Below, one piece after another: positions 1 through 8,884 of a DNA stretch of 64,000 nucleotides (position 1 is its first letter; every line of letters starts with the position of its first letter). Origin of the DNA: Shewanella pealeana ATCC 700345 (GTDB lineage: Bacteria; Pseudomonadota; Gammaproteobacteria; Enterobacterales; Shewanellaceae). The notes under the pieces were generated by a model. That model was not told where the DNA came from, searched no databases, and saw only the letters and a list, made by a program, of their open reading frames with translations. The position numbers and the translations under genes were made by a program. The stretch spans positions 3,037,001 to 3,101,000 of the forward strand of contig NC_009901.1 of assembly GCF_000018285.1 (NCBI RefSeq), read 5' to 3'.

Positions 1-194
1 TGAATTGGTTTAACAAAACGAATGCCGCCTGCATAAGCAGTAATACAATACTTGCCACTCCAGCCCGCAGCGCAAGCATAACCCGCAAGGTCAATCCATT
101 TCATCACGGCGCCGCCGTGTACTTTACCGCCAAAGTTTACATCTGCAGGTTCTGCTAAGAACCTCAGTGTTAACTGTCTTTCTAAACCGGCCAT
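1..194 (-). CDS. Acyl-CoA thioesterase, hotdog fold (3' end outside window)
   Basis: Only the first 64 codons are in the window. The N-terminus carries the acyl-CoA hydrolase signature around residues 18-35 (D-V-N-x-x-G, then V-H-G-G, then W-I-D), as in YciA/Acot-type hotdog thioesterases that hydrolyse acyl-CoA esters in the cytoplasm. The ATG at 194 is preceded by GAGG about 7 bases upstream, which supports this start. The rest of the gene runs off the left edge, so chain-length preference and domain number cannot be judged. It reads in the same direction as the 122-codon gene upstream of it but is separated from it by 65 bases. Confidence 0.8.
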   Translation of the reverse strand, partial: MAGLERQLTLRFLAEPADVNFGGKVHGGAVMKWIDLAGYACAAGWSGKYCITAYAGGIRFVKPI

Positions 195-259
195 ATTGGA
201 CCTCAATGCATTTACTGACTATTGAGTATCTTACGCCAAATTCTTTACATCAGCACCTT

Positions 260-628
260 TTAGCCAAACTGACCGACTAAAAAGCTACCACTTAGAACAA
301 CAGGTAAAGCTAATCGATAAACCCACAGTTGTGTTGTCGCGCCAAAGTACTTACCACCATTAAACAGGGTGTATGCTGCAATACCCGCTAAAAATAGTCC
401 CATGACCTCAATACCTGCGATAACACTATTGGCATTGCTAACATCAATTGCTGTTATCAAGAGTGCAAACCAAACAATACTAAAAGCAGCTACCGCCATA
501 TTAAATGTTTTTACACCTAACTGCAGTTGAGGTAAACGTGCAGCTGATTCACCGCGAATAAGCTCATTAATATTAGCAGTAATGATGCCTAGAACAGGCA
601 TGATAGGAATAACAATTGGATTAAGCAC
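260..628 (-). CDS. Small integral membrane protein of unknown function
   Basis: The 122-residue product is strongly hydrophobic, with about four predicted membrane segments (roughly residues 5-20, 43-62, 68-88 and 103-119) separated by short polar loops such as the RGESAARLPQ stretch near residue 25. No catalytic motif is recognised. It is probably an inner-membrane protein. The gene lies between the thioesterase gene and the fabF terminator and reads in the same direction as both, so it is likely transcribed separately from fabF. An imperfect CRP-like sequence lies about 150 bases upstream. Function unknown. Confidence 0.6.
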   Translation of the reverse strand: MLNPIVIPIMPVLGIITANINELIRGESAARLPQLQLGVKTFNMAVAAFSIVWFALLITAIDVSNANSVIAGIEVMGLFLAGIAAYTLFNGGKYFGATTQLWVYRLALPVVLSGSFLVGQFG

Positions 629-817
629 TTTCGTGTCCCTTAGGTAAGATCTGTATTGAGCTCATCGCTTGAGCTAATGTCAGCAGTATCTGCCTAAAAA
701 CAAGTATATTCTAGTGCCTTATCAGCAGATTAACTAAGGTTAATCTTACCGATACCCACTGTTAATATAACCTCAAAATTATGTGAAACACTTCAAATAT
801 CGAGTCTTTGCTGCCAC

Positions 818-842
818 AAAAAAAGCGCCCTTAGGCGCTTTT
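818..842 (-). terminator. Rho-independent terminator after fabF
   Basis: A GC-rich stem (AAGCGCC / GGCGCTT) with a TTA-type loop sits 25 bases beyond the fabF stop. The A-run at 818-824 becomes a U-tract on the minus-strand transcript, so it ends the fatty-acid cluster. pabC, which follows fabF in Escherichia coli, is not present downstream. Confidence 0.85.
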
Positions 843-866
843 AAATTAACTCGGCGTACTAACTAA

Positions 867-2105
867 TTACACTTTCTTAAACAGTAGCGAACCGTTGGTG
901 CCACCAAAGCCAAACGAATTACATAGACCGTAATCGAACTTATAATCGCGAGCAGTGTGAGCAACAAAATCTAAATCACAGCCTTCATCAGGATTATCCA
1001 AGTTAAGCGTAGGTGGAATAACCTGATCTTTTAGTGCCAATATCGTGATAATGGCTTCGACTGAACCTGCAGCGCCAAGCAAATGACCTGTCATTGATTT
1101 TGTTGAGCTCACAAGTAAGTCATAGGCATGGTCGCCAAATACTGACTTAACGGCAGCGGCTTCCGCCTTGTCACCAGCAGGAGTAGAAGTGCCATGAGCA
1201 TTGATATAACCAATCTCTTCACGGCCAATTTTAGCATCGTTAATGGCATTAACCATAGCAGCAGCCGCGCCAGCACCATCACTAGGTGGTGATGTCATAT
1301 GAAACGCATCGCCGCTCATGCCGAAACCGACTAACTCAGCATAGATCGTTGCGCCACGAGCTTTAGCGTGCTCGTACTCTTCAACAACCATCACACCTGC
1401 GCCGTCACCAATAACAAAACCATCACGGTCTTTATCCCAAGGGCGACTTGCCGCTTGTGGGTCATCGTTACGTGTTGAAAGTGCCTTTGCAGAACCAAAG
1501 CCTGCTACGGCTAATGGGCAAGTAACATCTTCTGCGCCGCCCGCAACCATTACGTCTGCATCGCCATAAGCAATGGTACGCGCCGCAAAACCGATATTGT
1601 GTACACCAGTAGTACAAGCGGTCGTCACAGCAAAGTTCGGGCCTGTCATGCCGTATTTAATTGAAAGGTGTCCAGCTATCATATTGATAATCGTGCTTGG
1701 AACAAAGAACGGCGATACCTTGCGAGGGCCACCCTTTAATAGAGCTGCATGATTTTGTTCGATAAGCGGCATACCGCCCATACCCGCACCAATGGCTGTT
1801 CCTACACGTGCAGGATCAAGCTTATCCATCTCAAGACCTGAGTCTTCGACAGCTTGGATACCGGCAGCCATGCCGTACTGAATAAACAGGTCCATCTTAC
1901 GTGCGTCTTTACGAGACATGTACTGCTCGACATCAAAGTCTTTAACAGAACCACTAAAACGCGTTGTGAACTCACTTGCATCAAATTTGGTTATTGGTGC
2001 AATACCACTCTTACCTGAAACAAGTGCTTTCCAAGAAGAGTCAACTGTATTTCCCACAGGGCTAACTAAGCCTAAGCCCGTTATGACTACTCGACGTTTA
2101 GACAC
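867..2105 (-). CDS. fabF: 3-oxoacyl-ACP synthase II (FabF)
   Basis: FabF condenses malonyl-ACP with medium and long acyl-ACP in cytosolic type II fatty acid elongation and, in related bacteria, carries out the temperature-sensitive 16:1 to 18:1 step. The 412-residue protein has the usual length. The catalytic triad is visible: Cys164 in TTACTTG, His304 in NAHGT and His341 in TKSMTGH, with the thiolase-fold glycine-rich C-terminus (GFGGTN). The start codon is GTG, preceded by AAGGTGA; the N-terminus SKRRVVITG matches family starts. It is the last gene of the cluster and is separated from acpP by a hairpin and 254 bases, so it may have its own promoter. Confidence 0.97.
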   Translation of the reverse strand: MSKRRVVITGLGLVSPVGNTVDSSWKALVSGKSGIAPITKFDASEFTTRFSGSVKDFDVEQYMSRKDARKMDLFIQYGMAAGIQAVEDSGLEMDKLDPARVGTAIGAGMGGMPLIEQNHAALLKGGPRKVSPFFVPSTIINMIAGHLSIKYGMTGPNFAVTTACTTGVHNIGFAARTIAYGDADVMVAGGAEDVTCPLAVAGFGSAKALSTRNDDPQAASRPWDKDRDGFVIGDGAGVMVVEEYEHAKARGATIYAELVGFGMSGDAFHMTSPPSDGAGAAAAMVNAINDAKIGREEIGYINAHGTSTPAGDKAEAAAVKSVFGDHAYDLLVSSTKSMTGHLLGAAGSVEAIITILALKDQVIPPTLNLDNPDEGCDLDFVAHTARDYKFDYGLCNSFGFGGTNGSLLFKKV

Positions 2106-2315
2106 GCGGTCACCTTTTTACTTTAAAAATGAATAATGATGATAGCTACAAAGAGGTTGAACTACCAATACCTATACCCTGTTTTTGAAAATACGGTTTC
2201 AAAGGGCATGTGCCAGTTCTGGTTGGAATAATACTTATCTAGGTCAATAAGTATTTAGGGTAAATCGAATAATTCAAAAGCAAAAAATGTACTTCAACCA
2301 GCGGCAGCTAGAAAC

Positions 2316-2346
2316 AAAAACAGGCGGCAAAAATGCCGCCTGTTTT
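2316..2346 (-). terminator. Hairpin terminator or attenuator between acpP and fabF
   Basis: A near-perfect stem (ACAGGCGGCA / TGCCGCCTGT) begins 14 bases past the acpP stop and is followed on the minus strand by U residues. It probably ends most acpP transcripts, which suits the very high acpP expression expected, while fabF is expressed by read-through or its own start site. Confidence 0.8.
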
Positions 2347-2359
2347 CAAGAATTCTAGA

Positions 2360-2593
2360 TTACTGATTCTTAGAAACGTAATCGATCGCTGCTTGAACAG
2401 TAGTGATCTTCTCAGCTTCTTCATCAGGGATCTCGGTGTCAAACTCTTCTTCTAGAGCCATAACCAACTCAACAGTGTCTAGAGAATCTGCACCTAAATC
2501 GTCAACGAAAGATGCTGCTGATTTAACGTCTTCTTCTTTAACACCTAGTTGCTCGATGATGATTTTCTTTACACGTTCTTCGATGTTGCTCAT
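2360..2593 (-). CDS. acpP: Acyl carrier protein
   Basis: The 77-residue acidic protein carries growing acyl chains on a 4'-phosphopantetheine arm attached to Ser37 in the DSLD motif (residues 36-39). Length and sequence are typical of gammaproteobacterial AcpP. A clear ribosome binding site (AGGAAAG) precedes the ATG. It follows fabG in the cluster with a 156-base gap and is followed by a strong hairpin, consistent with an abundant separate transcript. Confidence 0.98.
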   Translation of the reverse strand: MSNIEERVKKIIIEQLGVKEEDVKSAASFVDDLGADSLDTVELVMALEEEFDTEIPDEEAEKITTVQAAIDYVSKNQ

Positions 2594-2749
2594 TAGTTTT
2601 CTTTCCTATTCAAATTACGCACTTGCGCAAGATTGCGAGTAGTTTATTGAATTTGGCAGACATTGCAAGCTCAAATTTCGTGGTCTAACCACAATCAAGC
2701 CTGCAGTTGATGCAGATCACCCTAGGGCGATAACAGTCTGCCGTTCCCT

Positions 2750-3496
2750 TTAAACCATGTACATGCCACCATTAACGTGGAGAGTTTCTCCCGTAATGTA
2801 AGCAGCAGAGTCCGACGCTAAAAAGAGGACTGCGTGAGCAATTTCCTGCGCCTGACCAAGTCTTTCCATTGGTACCTGAGACATAATAGCTTGTTGCTGG
2901 TCTTCCGTCAGCTCATCCGTCATATCTGTCTGGATAAATCCAGGGGCAATAGCATTAACTGTAATCTGACGAGATGCAACCTCTCTTGCAAGAGATTTTG
3001 TAAATCCAATCAGACCCGCTTTAGCTGCAGAGTAGTTTGTCTGCCCTGCATTACCCATTGTACCTACAACTGAGCCAATATTGATAATACGTCCATGACG
3101 CTTTTTCATCATTGGTCTCATCACCGCTTTTGAGGTGCGGAAGATAGATGTTAGGTTAGTATCTAGGATATCATTCCATTCGTCATCTTTCATTCGCATT
3201 AACAAATTATCACGTGTGATACCTGCGTTGTTGACTAAAATATCAACATCACCAGCTCTTTGTTTGATCGTTTCAAACAATGCTTTTACAGAGTCTGCGT
3301 CTGTTACGTTTAAAACTAGACCGTGGCCCTTATCACCTAAATAGGCTTGAATCGCTTCTGCCCCACGCTCACTGGTCGCGGTACCGATGACGACTGCGCC
3401 AGCTGAAACTAATGTTTCAGCAACTGCGCGTCCAATACCACGGCTAGCGCCTGTAACTAAGGCTACTTTACCAGTCAAATCAAAACTTATACTCAT
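2750..3496 (-). CDS. fabG: 3-oxoacyl-ACP reductase (FabG)
   Basis: FabG makes the NADPH-dependent reduction of 3-oxoacyl-ACP to (R)-3-hydroxyacyl-ACP. The 248-residue sequence is a classical short-chain dehydrogenase: cofactor loop TGASRGIG at residues 15-22, NNAG at 89-92, and the catalytic set Asn114, Ser142, Tyr155 and Lys159 (YSAAK). The C-terminal dimer segment G-E-T-L-H-V-N-G-G-M is present. An AAGGA site precedes the ATG. It starts 9 bases after fabD ends, so the two are co-transcribed. Confidence 0.97.
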   Translation of the reverse strand: MSISFDLTGKVALVTGASRGIGRAVAETLVSAGAVVIGTATSERGAEAIQAYLGDKGHGLVLNVTDADSVKALFETIKQRAGDVDILVNNAGITRDNLLMRMKDDEWNDILDTNLTSIFRTSKAVMRPMMKKRHGRIINIGSVVGTMGNAGQTNYSAAKAGLIGFTKSLAREVASRQITVNAIAPGFIQTDMTDELTEDQQQAIMSQVPMERLGQAQEIAHAVLFLASDSAAYITGETLHVNGGMYMV

Positions 3497-3505
3497 CAGA
3501 TTTCC

Positions 3506-4432
3506 TTATTCGGTCAACGCCGTTAATGAAGCCACATCGTTTACAGCTTGTGCCGAAAGCGAGCGATTAATACGTTTTGTTAGACCCGTTAAAACTTTAC
3601 CAGGTCCCATTTCAAACAGATTCGTGATCCCATCGATAGCCATCAACTCGACAGTCTCAGACCAACGAACCGGACAATATAGTTGACGAACCAAAGCATC
3701 TTTAATATCAGCAGCAGAATTAGGGCTAGCCACATCAACATTGTTGATAACGGTAACCGCTGGCTCATTAAATTCTATCGCTTCAAGTGCTACGGCAAGT
3801 TTATCGGCAGCAGGCTTCATCAATTGGCAATGCGACGGCACGCTTACAGGCAGTGAAACCGCCATTTTAGCACCGTTGGCTTTACAAAGTGCTGCAGCGC
3901 GTTCAACAGCCGCTTTTTCACCTGCAATAACCACTTGGCCAGGGCTGTTGTAGTTAACAGGGCTAACGACTGCGCCTTCTGACGCTTCTTCACAAGCTTT
4001 TGCGATAGCATCATTATCTAAACCGATAATTGCAAACATAGCACCAGTGCCTGCAGGCACGGCTTGTTGCATTAGTTGACCACGTAGCTCAACCAATTTA
4101 ATTGCCGCTTCAAAATCAATAACGCCTGCGCAAACCAATGCTGAGTATTCACCTAAGCTATGACCTGCCATAAGCTTTGGCAAACCTTTACCCGATGCCA
4201 AATAAGCACGGTAAATAGCCACACTCGCAGCTAATAGTGCAGGCTGTGTCTTATCTGTTTCATTTAGAGTTTCAACAGGGCCTTGCTGAATCAAAGCCCA
4301 TAAATCGTACCCAAGAACACTGGTTGCTTGAGCGAAAGTCTCACCGACTACGCTATGCGCTTCGGCCAACTCGGCTAGCATTCCTAATGCTTGAGAACCT
4401 TGTCCTGGGAATACAAAAGCAGTATTTTCCAT
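3506..4432 (-). CDS. fabD: Malonyl-CoA:ACP transacylase (FabD)
   Basis: FabD transfers malonyl from CoA to ACP, supplying the extender unit for elongation. The 308-residue protein shows the N-terminal FPGQGSQ motif at residues 8-14, the nucleophile elbow GHSLGE with Ser92, and His201 in the VPSHC motif, matching the Ser/His dyad of the family. An AGGAT site lies just upstream of the ATG. It lies between fabH and fabG with short gaps, in the standard cluster order. Confidence 0.97.
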   Translation of the reverse strand: MENTAFVFPGQGSQALGMLAELAEAHSVVGETFAQATSVLGYDLWALIQQGPVETLNETDKTQPALLAASVAIYRAYLASGKGLPKLMAGHSLGEYSALVCAGVIDFEAAIKLVELRGQLMQQAVPAGTGAMFAIIGLDNDAIAKACEEASEGAVVSPVNYNSPGQVVIAGEKAAVERAAALCKANGAKMAVSLPVSVPSHCQLMKPAADKLAVALEAIEFNEPAVTVINNVDVASPNSAADIKDALVRQLYCPVRWSETVELMAIDGITNLFEMGPGKVLTGLTKRINRSLSAQAVNDVASLTALTE

Positions 4433-4509
4433 ATTATCCTACCCTTTAAATCGACGTCTTTTGACTGTTATCAATAAGACCTTATCTAAGACTATATCTA
4501 AGACAATAA

Positions 4510-5469
4510 TTAAAAACGAACTAAAGCACTTCCCCAGGCAAACCCTGCACCGAAGGCTTCAAGCAATAATAATTGACCACGCTGAATACGACCGTCTCTA
4601 ACCGCTTCATCTAGTGCGATAGGCACTGAGGCTGCTGACGTATTACCGTGTTTAGCCAGCGTTAAGACGACTTTATCTAGGCTCATATCGAGCTTCTTGG
4701 CGGTTGCTTTAATAATTCTAAAATTCGCCTGATGTGGCACAAGCCAGTCAATTTCAGACTTGTCTACATTATTATGTCGCAAGGTCTCTGTCACAACATG
4801 AGATAGCTGAGTCACGGCAACTTTAAATACATCATTGCCCTTCATCGTCATATAACCCACAGCTTCAGAGGTTTCCCCTTTACGCGGCGGAATAGAACAC
4901 TTGAGCAGATCCCCTTGACGGCCATCTGCAAAGATATGAGTTGAAATAATACCTGGCTCGTCAGAACGACCGATGACAGCAGCACCTGCGCCGTCACCAA
5001 ATAGAATAATCGTCGAGCGGTCTTCTGGCTCACACAAACGTGAAAGCACATCGGCACCAATTACGAGTACATTTTTAGCTGCACCAGTTTTCACAAACTG
5101 GTCCGCAACAGATAATGCATACACGAAACCAGAACAAGCCGCCGCGATATCAAATGCAGGAACAGTATGAATGCCTAACATGGCCTGAATTTCACATGCT
5201 GCTGCCGGAAATGCGTTGCTCGCACTAGTCGTACCGCAAATGATCATGTCGATTTCAGAAGCTTCGATACCAGCCATCTCAATGGCTTTTAACCCAGCTT
5301 GATACCCCATGGTCGCAACGGTCTCATCCGCTGCCGCGATTCTACGTTCTGAAATACCCGTGCGCTCCACAATCCATTGATCTGTGGTTTCGACCATTTT
5401 TTCTAGATCGAGATTACTGCGCACCTGCACCGGTAGATAACTACCAGTGCCAAGAATTTTTGTATGCAT
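4510..5469 (-). CDS. fabH: 3-oxoacyl-ACP synthase III (FabH)
   Basis: FabH starts fatty acid synthesis by condensing acetyl-CoA with malonyl-ACP. The 319-residue thiolase-fold protein has the expected catalytic residues Cys112 (ACSGF), His246 (PHQAN) and Asn276 (HGNTSAA). The start at 5469 gives the family-typical N-terminus [11 protein letters not shown]. The gap to plsX is only 10 bases, implying co-transcription and possibly coupled translation; the Shine-Dalgarno sequence is weak. Confidence 0.97.
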   Translation of the reverse strand: MHTKILGTGSYLPVQVRSNLDLEKMVETTDQWIVERTGISERRIAAADETVATMGYQAGLKAIEMAGIEASEIDMIICGTTSASNAFPAAACEIQAMLGIHTVPAFDIAAACSGFVYALSVADQFVKTGAAKNVLVIGADVLSRLCEPEDRSTIILFGDGAGAAVIGRSDEPGIISTHIFADGRQGDLLKCSIPPRKGETSEAVGYMTMKGNDVFKVAVTQLSHVVTETLRHNNVDKSEIDWLVPHQANFRIIKATAKKLDMSLDKVVLTLAKHGNTSAASVPIALDEAVRDGRIQRGQLLLLEAFGAGFAWGSALVRF

Positions 5470-5479
5470 AAGGAATTTA

Positions 5480-6508
5480 TCAGCTATTAATGTCTAAAAG
5501 AATCGACTCTAGACGATCTTCGATCATCTGTGGGAGTCGACGTTGCGCTTCGGTTACTGCCAAAGTAATTGCTTGTAAAAAAGCAGCTTCATCTGCGCAC
5601 CCATGACTTTTTACTACAATTCCGCGCAATCCTATCAGACTTGCGCCATTATAGTGGTCGGGGTTCATCTGATTTAACAAAGAACGAATACGTGGAGCGA
5701 TGATTTTAGCGAGGATCTTGACAAAAAAACCGTCACTTAGGCTCTTTTTAAGTTGATGGATCAACAAGCGTGCAATGCCCTCTGAGGTTTTCAGAGTGAT
5801 ATTACCCACAAAGCCATCACAAACAATCACGTCTACATTACCAGAGTAAATCTCATCACCCTCAATAAAACCGGTATAGTTTATTTGAGGAATTTGTTGC
5901 AGTAACTGACCAGCCTGTTGAACCTGATCATTACCTTTAATTTCTTCAATGCCCACATTGAGTAATGCAACTTTAGGTGACACCGTCTTATCGACTGTTT
6001 CACAGAGTACCGATCCCATCACCGCAAATTGAAATAACGTTTCAGAGTCACAGGAAATATTGGCACCTAAATCAAGCAAATAAACAGGCGTGTTGTTAAC
6101 TGCGGGTAAACAGCTTACAAGTGCTGGGCGGTCGATCCCGGGCAAGGTCTTTAGTAGCACTTTAGACATCGCCATCAATGCACCAGTATTACCTGCGCTC
6201 AGGCATGCTTGTGCTTTACCGTCACGCACTAATTCAATCGCTAAACGCATCGAACTTTGCTTACGGTTTCTTAAGGCATGGACGGGCCGATCGGACATAG
6301 CGACCACTTCGGTCGTATGTTTAATCTCAATGCGACGTTTTATCGCTGGTTCGGCAGATGCTATATATTCGTCTATCTGGGTTTTGTCGCCCACTAGTAC
6401 GATTTTTAGGAGGGGGTTTAAGCGAAGTGCCTGCAAAGATGCAGGCACTGTGATGCGGGGACCAAAGTCGCCCCCCATCGCATCTAACGCAAGCGTCAGA
6501 TTTGTCAT
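5480..6508 (-). CDS. plsX: Phosphate acyltransferase (PlsX)
   Basis: PlsX makes acyl-phosphate from acyl-ACP for PlsY-dependent glycerol-3-phosphate acylation, linking fatty acid and phospholipid synthesis at the inner membrane face. The 342-residue protein starts with the family signature [12 protein letters not shown] and contains the SAGNTGA motif around residue 105 and an AGASLIGL-type motif near the C-terminus (here [10 protein letters not shown]). It sits directly between rpmF and fabH, as in other Gammaproteobacteria. Confidence 0.96.
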   Translation of the reverse strand: MTNLTLALDAMGGDFGPRITVPASLQALRLNPLLKIVLVGDKTQIDEYIASAEPAIKRRIEIKHTTEVVAMSDRPVHALRNRKQSSMRLAIELVRDGKAQACLSAGNTGALMAMSKVLLKTLPGIDRPALVSCLPAVNNTPVYLLDLGANISCDSETLFQFAVMGSVLCETVDKTVSPKVALLNVGIEEIKGNDQVQQAGQLLQQIPQINYTGFIEGDEIYSGNVDVIVCDGFVGNITLKTSEGIARLLIHQLKKSLSDGFFVKILAKIIAPRIRSLLNQMNPDHYNGASLIGLRGIVVKSHGCADEAAFLQAITLAVTEAQRRLPQMIEDRLESILLDINS

Positions 6509-6523
6509 CAGGGTCTCAACAAA

Positions 6524-6694
6524 TTACTTGTTGATAACCTTTTGACCACGGTAAAAACCGTCCGCAGTCACGTTGTGACGACGGTGAAGTTCACCACTCG
6601 TTGCGTCCACTGATAATTGAGCTGTGCTCAAAGCATCGTGTGAACGGCGCATACCGCGCTTAGAACGAGATTTTTTATTCTGTTGTACAGCCAT
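6524..6694 (-). CDS. rpmF: 50S ribosomal protein L32
   Basis: A 56-residue basic protein is encoded. It begins [17 protein letters not shown] and ends YRGQKVINK, the recognisable L32 pattern, with the SHDAL motif after the basic N-terminus. The gene lies 15 bases upstream of plsX and 17 bases after yceD, so it is part of the yceD-rpmF-plsX transcript that couples ribosome and lipid synthesis. L32 binds 23S rRNA in the large subunit. Confidence 0.97.
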   Translation of the reverse strand: MAVQQNKKSRSKRGMRRSHDALSTAQLSVDATSGELHRRHNVTADGFYRGQKVINK

Positions 6695-6711
6695 TGGCCC
6701 TGTCTCCTAGA

Positions 6712-7236
6712 TTACTTGCTCTTCAGTTTTTCTAACACTGCAAACGGATTTGGACGCTCCTCTTGAGCGGGTTCGATCTCGCCTACTACTATATCTTGCT
6801 TACCAAGATGACAATTTTCATTCTCATGCATGGCAATCAAAGGCATAGCGACTATCAATTCATCTTCGATCAATTGATGCAGACGAATTTCGCCAATTTC
6901 ATTGCACTCAATAGGCTCATACGCATCCGGGAGCTCATCGATTTCAGCTTCAGTCTTACAAAGTCCAAAACTAAACTCGACCGTAACCTCAGTGGTAAAT
7001 AGTGTCATACAACGTTGACAATCCAGAGTGAGCTCCGTCACAGCCTTCCCGTTAAGGTAGACTATCCCCTGTAAATCTACGCCGCATTCAAGCGACACTA
7101 CCACGTCAGAACAGTCGCCGGCACATAATTCATTTAATCGCTTTAACTGCTTACCAGGCACCAAGCCTTCATAAGACATCTGGCTACTGGCAGCGCGAAC
7201 GGGATCAATTGAAACCGGTATCTTTACTGTTTGCAT
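6712..7236 (-). CDS. yceD: YceD/DUF177 family 23S rRNA accumulation protein
   Basis: The 174-residue protein matches E. coli YceD throughout: N-terminus MQTVKIPVSIDPVRAA, the LDCQRC motif near residue 93, the acidic YEPIE segment and the C-terminal NPFAVLEKLK. YceD is needed for normal 23S rRNA accumulation in E. coli and its plant homologue aids 23S processing; the mechanism is not settled. It is first in the operon. No Shine-Dalgarno sequence precedes the ATG, and a good promoter ends only 9 bases upstream, so the message may be leaderless. Confidence 0.93.
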   Translation of the reverse strand: MQTVKIPVSIDPVRAASSQMSYEGLVPGKQLKRLNELCAGDCSDVVVSLECGVDLQGIVYLNGKAVTELTLDCQRCMTLFTTEVTVEFSFGLCKTEAEIDELPDAYEPIECNEIGEIRLHQLIEDELIVAMPLIAMHENENCHLGKQDIVVGEIEPAQEERPNPFAVLEKLKSK

Positions 7237-7245
7237 AAGGCGCGC

Positions 7246-7273
7246 ATTTTAGGTGAATTTTAGCAGAAGTCAA
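7246..7273 (-). promoter_or_regulatory. Candidate sigma-70 promoter for yceD-rpmF-plsX-fab
   Basis: On the minus strand a -35 TTGACT (7268-7273) is followed after 16 bases by a -10 TAAAAT (7246-7251). The ATG of yceD begins 9 bases after the -10, so transcription would start at or within about 3 bases of the start codon. Confidence 0.6.
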
Positions 7274-7648
7274 TACTCTTGTACGTTCAAGATGCATAAC
7301 CCCTGTTTGATTCAGCTAAGTGAGTTGTTAGGTAACCACATTGTACAAGAAACAAAGCCGCCAATACATTATATTTCGCCACTAAATGTGTTTAAGTGTT
7401 CGTAATTCCATCGGCCGATTCTATTTTTGTGATGCTGTTAATAAAGTGGCTCTATAAATTACGCTAGCTAGCTCTGCTTTAACTCTAAATAAGTCACTTT
7501 ATTACAACACCAGCGTCTTTAACTTAAGCTGTTGAATATTTGAAATTTCACTTCAACTTATCTAATAAGATGGTAGTCACGCTAGATTTAAACCTGTCGG
7601 TGCTCGGCATGTGGCTAGAGAGTCAGCTTCACACTACAAACTATAAGG
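7274..7648. other. Intergenic region with no recognised gene
   Basis: This AT-rich stretch lies between the yceD promoter and the end of a small leftward ORF. No ORF with family features, no RNA gene and no strong terminator were seen. Confidence 0.5.
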
Positions 7649-7849
7649 CTAATTTTCGCCCTTATTGACATGATTCGAGCCAGAGGCCCAGTGAACGACA
7701 ACATGGTCAAGCCGCGCAATGCCCTCACGTGCGAGTGCTCCTAATACCATTGCAAATAGAATGGTCGGATAAAATGGACGGCTCACATCGCCACTTAAGT
7801 GAACGACTACAGACAACATAATTAAAATCGCAAGCCATAATTTAAACAT
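7649..7849 (-). CDS. Small predicted inner-membrane protein, unknown
   Basis: The start at 7849 gives 66 residues beginning MFKLWLAIL. The first ATG at 7864 is less likely because GAGGAACAAGG, a good ribosome binding site for 7849, overlaps it. Two hydrophobic segments (about residues 3-17 and 28-44) surround a short polar loop with SGDVSRP; the tail is polar with several His residues. No family recognised. The end of the upstream ORF overlaps this start, suggesting coupled translation if both are real. Confidence 0.45.
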   Translation of the reverse strand: MFKLWLAILIMLSVVVHLSGDVSRPFYPTILFAMVLGALAREGIARLDHVVVHWASGSNHVNKGEN

Positions 7850-8105
7850 AACCTTGTTCCTCATAGTCTAAGTTCCAACACAGAATACGGTTTAAGGCCT
7901 GTACGCAAGCTGAATGCAGTTGGCTCATATCAATCAAGCTACAAGTTTCTTGTAAGCTCAGGTATTCAATCACATGGCAAAGAGTTATTCCGATGCGAAA
8001 AGGGCTGAAATTATCTCGATAAGACTTGCTACACTGCGGGAACTTTAGTGACAATACACTATTTGTTACTAGCGAATTTAACTGGCGTTTTAGTAGTTCG
8101 CGCAT
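7842..8105 (-). CDS. Hypothetical small ORF overlapping the maf 5' region
   Basis: The in-frame ATG at 8105 gives 87 residues; an ATG at 8120 would add five and would nearly touch the divergent maf start. The product is Cys- and Leu-rich without a signal peptide or a recognised domain. The only support is its intact frame and its end overlapping the start of the next small membrane-protein gene. It could be a spurious frame in the maf promoter region. Confidence 0.28.
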   Translation of the reverse strand: MRELLKRQLNSLVTNSVLSLKFPQCSKSYRDNFSPFRIGITLCHVIEYLSLQETCSLIDMSQLHSACVQALNRILCWNLDYEEQGYV

Positions 8106-8121
8106 ATTACAAGGCCTCATT

Positions 8122-8703
8122 ATGTCCGCACCTATCGTTTTAGCTTCAACTTCGACTTTTAGACAGCAACTCCTTAAAAAACTTGAATTGGAGTTTTGCT
8201 GCTGCTCACCAGATGTAGATGAGACACCAGTTGATAATGAGTCCCCTATCGAACTGGTTTTACGATTAGCGAAACTTAAGGCTGAGGCAGGAACAAAGCT
8301 CCACCCTAACGCGATTGTTATTGGTTCAGATCAAGTCGCTGTAATAAACAACCAGATCATTGGTAAACCACTCAACCGTGAAACAGCCATCGCACAGTTA
8401 ACTGCGGCCAGTGGTCAAGCTATTACCTTTTACACAGGCCTTGCCGTTCATAATGCCAAGACAGGCTCTGTTGATGCTATTGTAGAGCCCTTTACCGTCC
8501 ACTTTCGCTCATTAACTTCAAAGCAAATCAGTAATTATGTCGACATCGAGCAGCCTTTTTACTGCGCAGGCAGCTTTAAGAGCGAAGGCCTTGGTATCGC
8601 CTTATTTGAAAGGTTAGAAGGTAAAGATCCAAACACACTGATCGGCCTGCCGCTGATTTCTCTCATCGATCTGCTAGCAGATCAAGGCATCCATGTTCTG
8701 TAA
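8122..8703 (+). CDS. yceF: Maf-family nucleotide pyrophosphatase, YceF type (7-methyl-GTP pyrophosphatase)
   Basis: The 193-residue protein has the Maf pattern: N-terminal [12 protein letters not shown] (residues 6-17, usually S-x-S-x-x-R), the PDVDE segment near residue 30, and the IGSDQV motif around residue 70 with the catalytic Asp. YceF-type enzymes hydrolyse m7GTP and are thought to clean up modified nucleotides. The start at 8122 follows AAGG and begins at the family N-terminus; the frame stays open further upstream but that part is not conserved. Synteny with yceD agrees with E. coli yceF. Confidence 0.9.
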   Translation: MSAPIVLASTSTFRQQLLKKLELEFCCCSPDVDETPVDNESPIELVLRLAKLKAEAGTKLHPNAIVIGSDQVAVINNQIIGKPLNRETAIAQLTAASGQAITFYTGLAVHNAKTGSVDAIVEPFTVHFRSLTSKQISNYVDIEQPFYCAGSFKSEGLGIALFERLEGKDPNTLIGLPLISLIDLLADQGIHVL

Positions 8704-8884
8704 AACCAACCACGTTGATTCAGAGTAAATAAAAAGCAAATTTAGCCCTGCTCTACTAAAATTAGTGCTAGTAAATTAATCTTGCTCGTTAGCAAGCTTA
8801 ATTAAGTGAATAATAACATTAACATCAATTGAATTAGCTCTGATTTATGGATTAACTGACTGTATATGCATCTGGGACAGGGAT

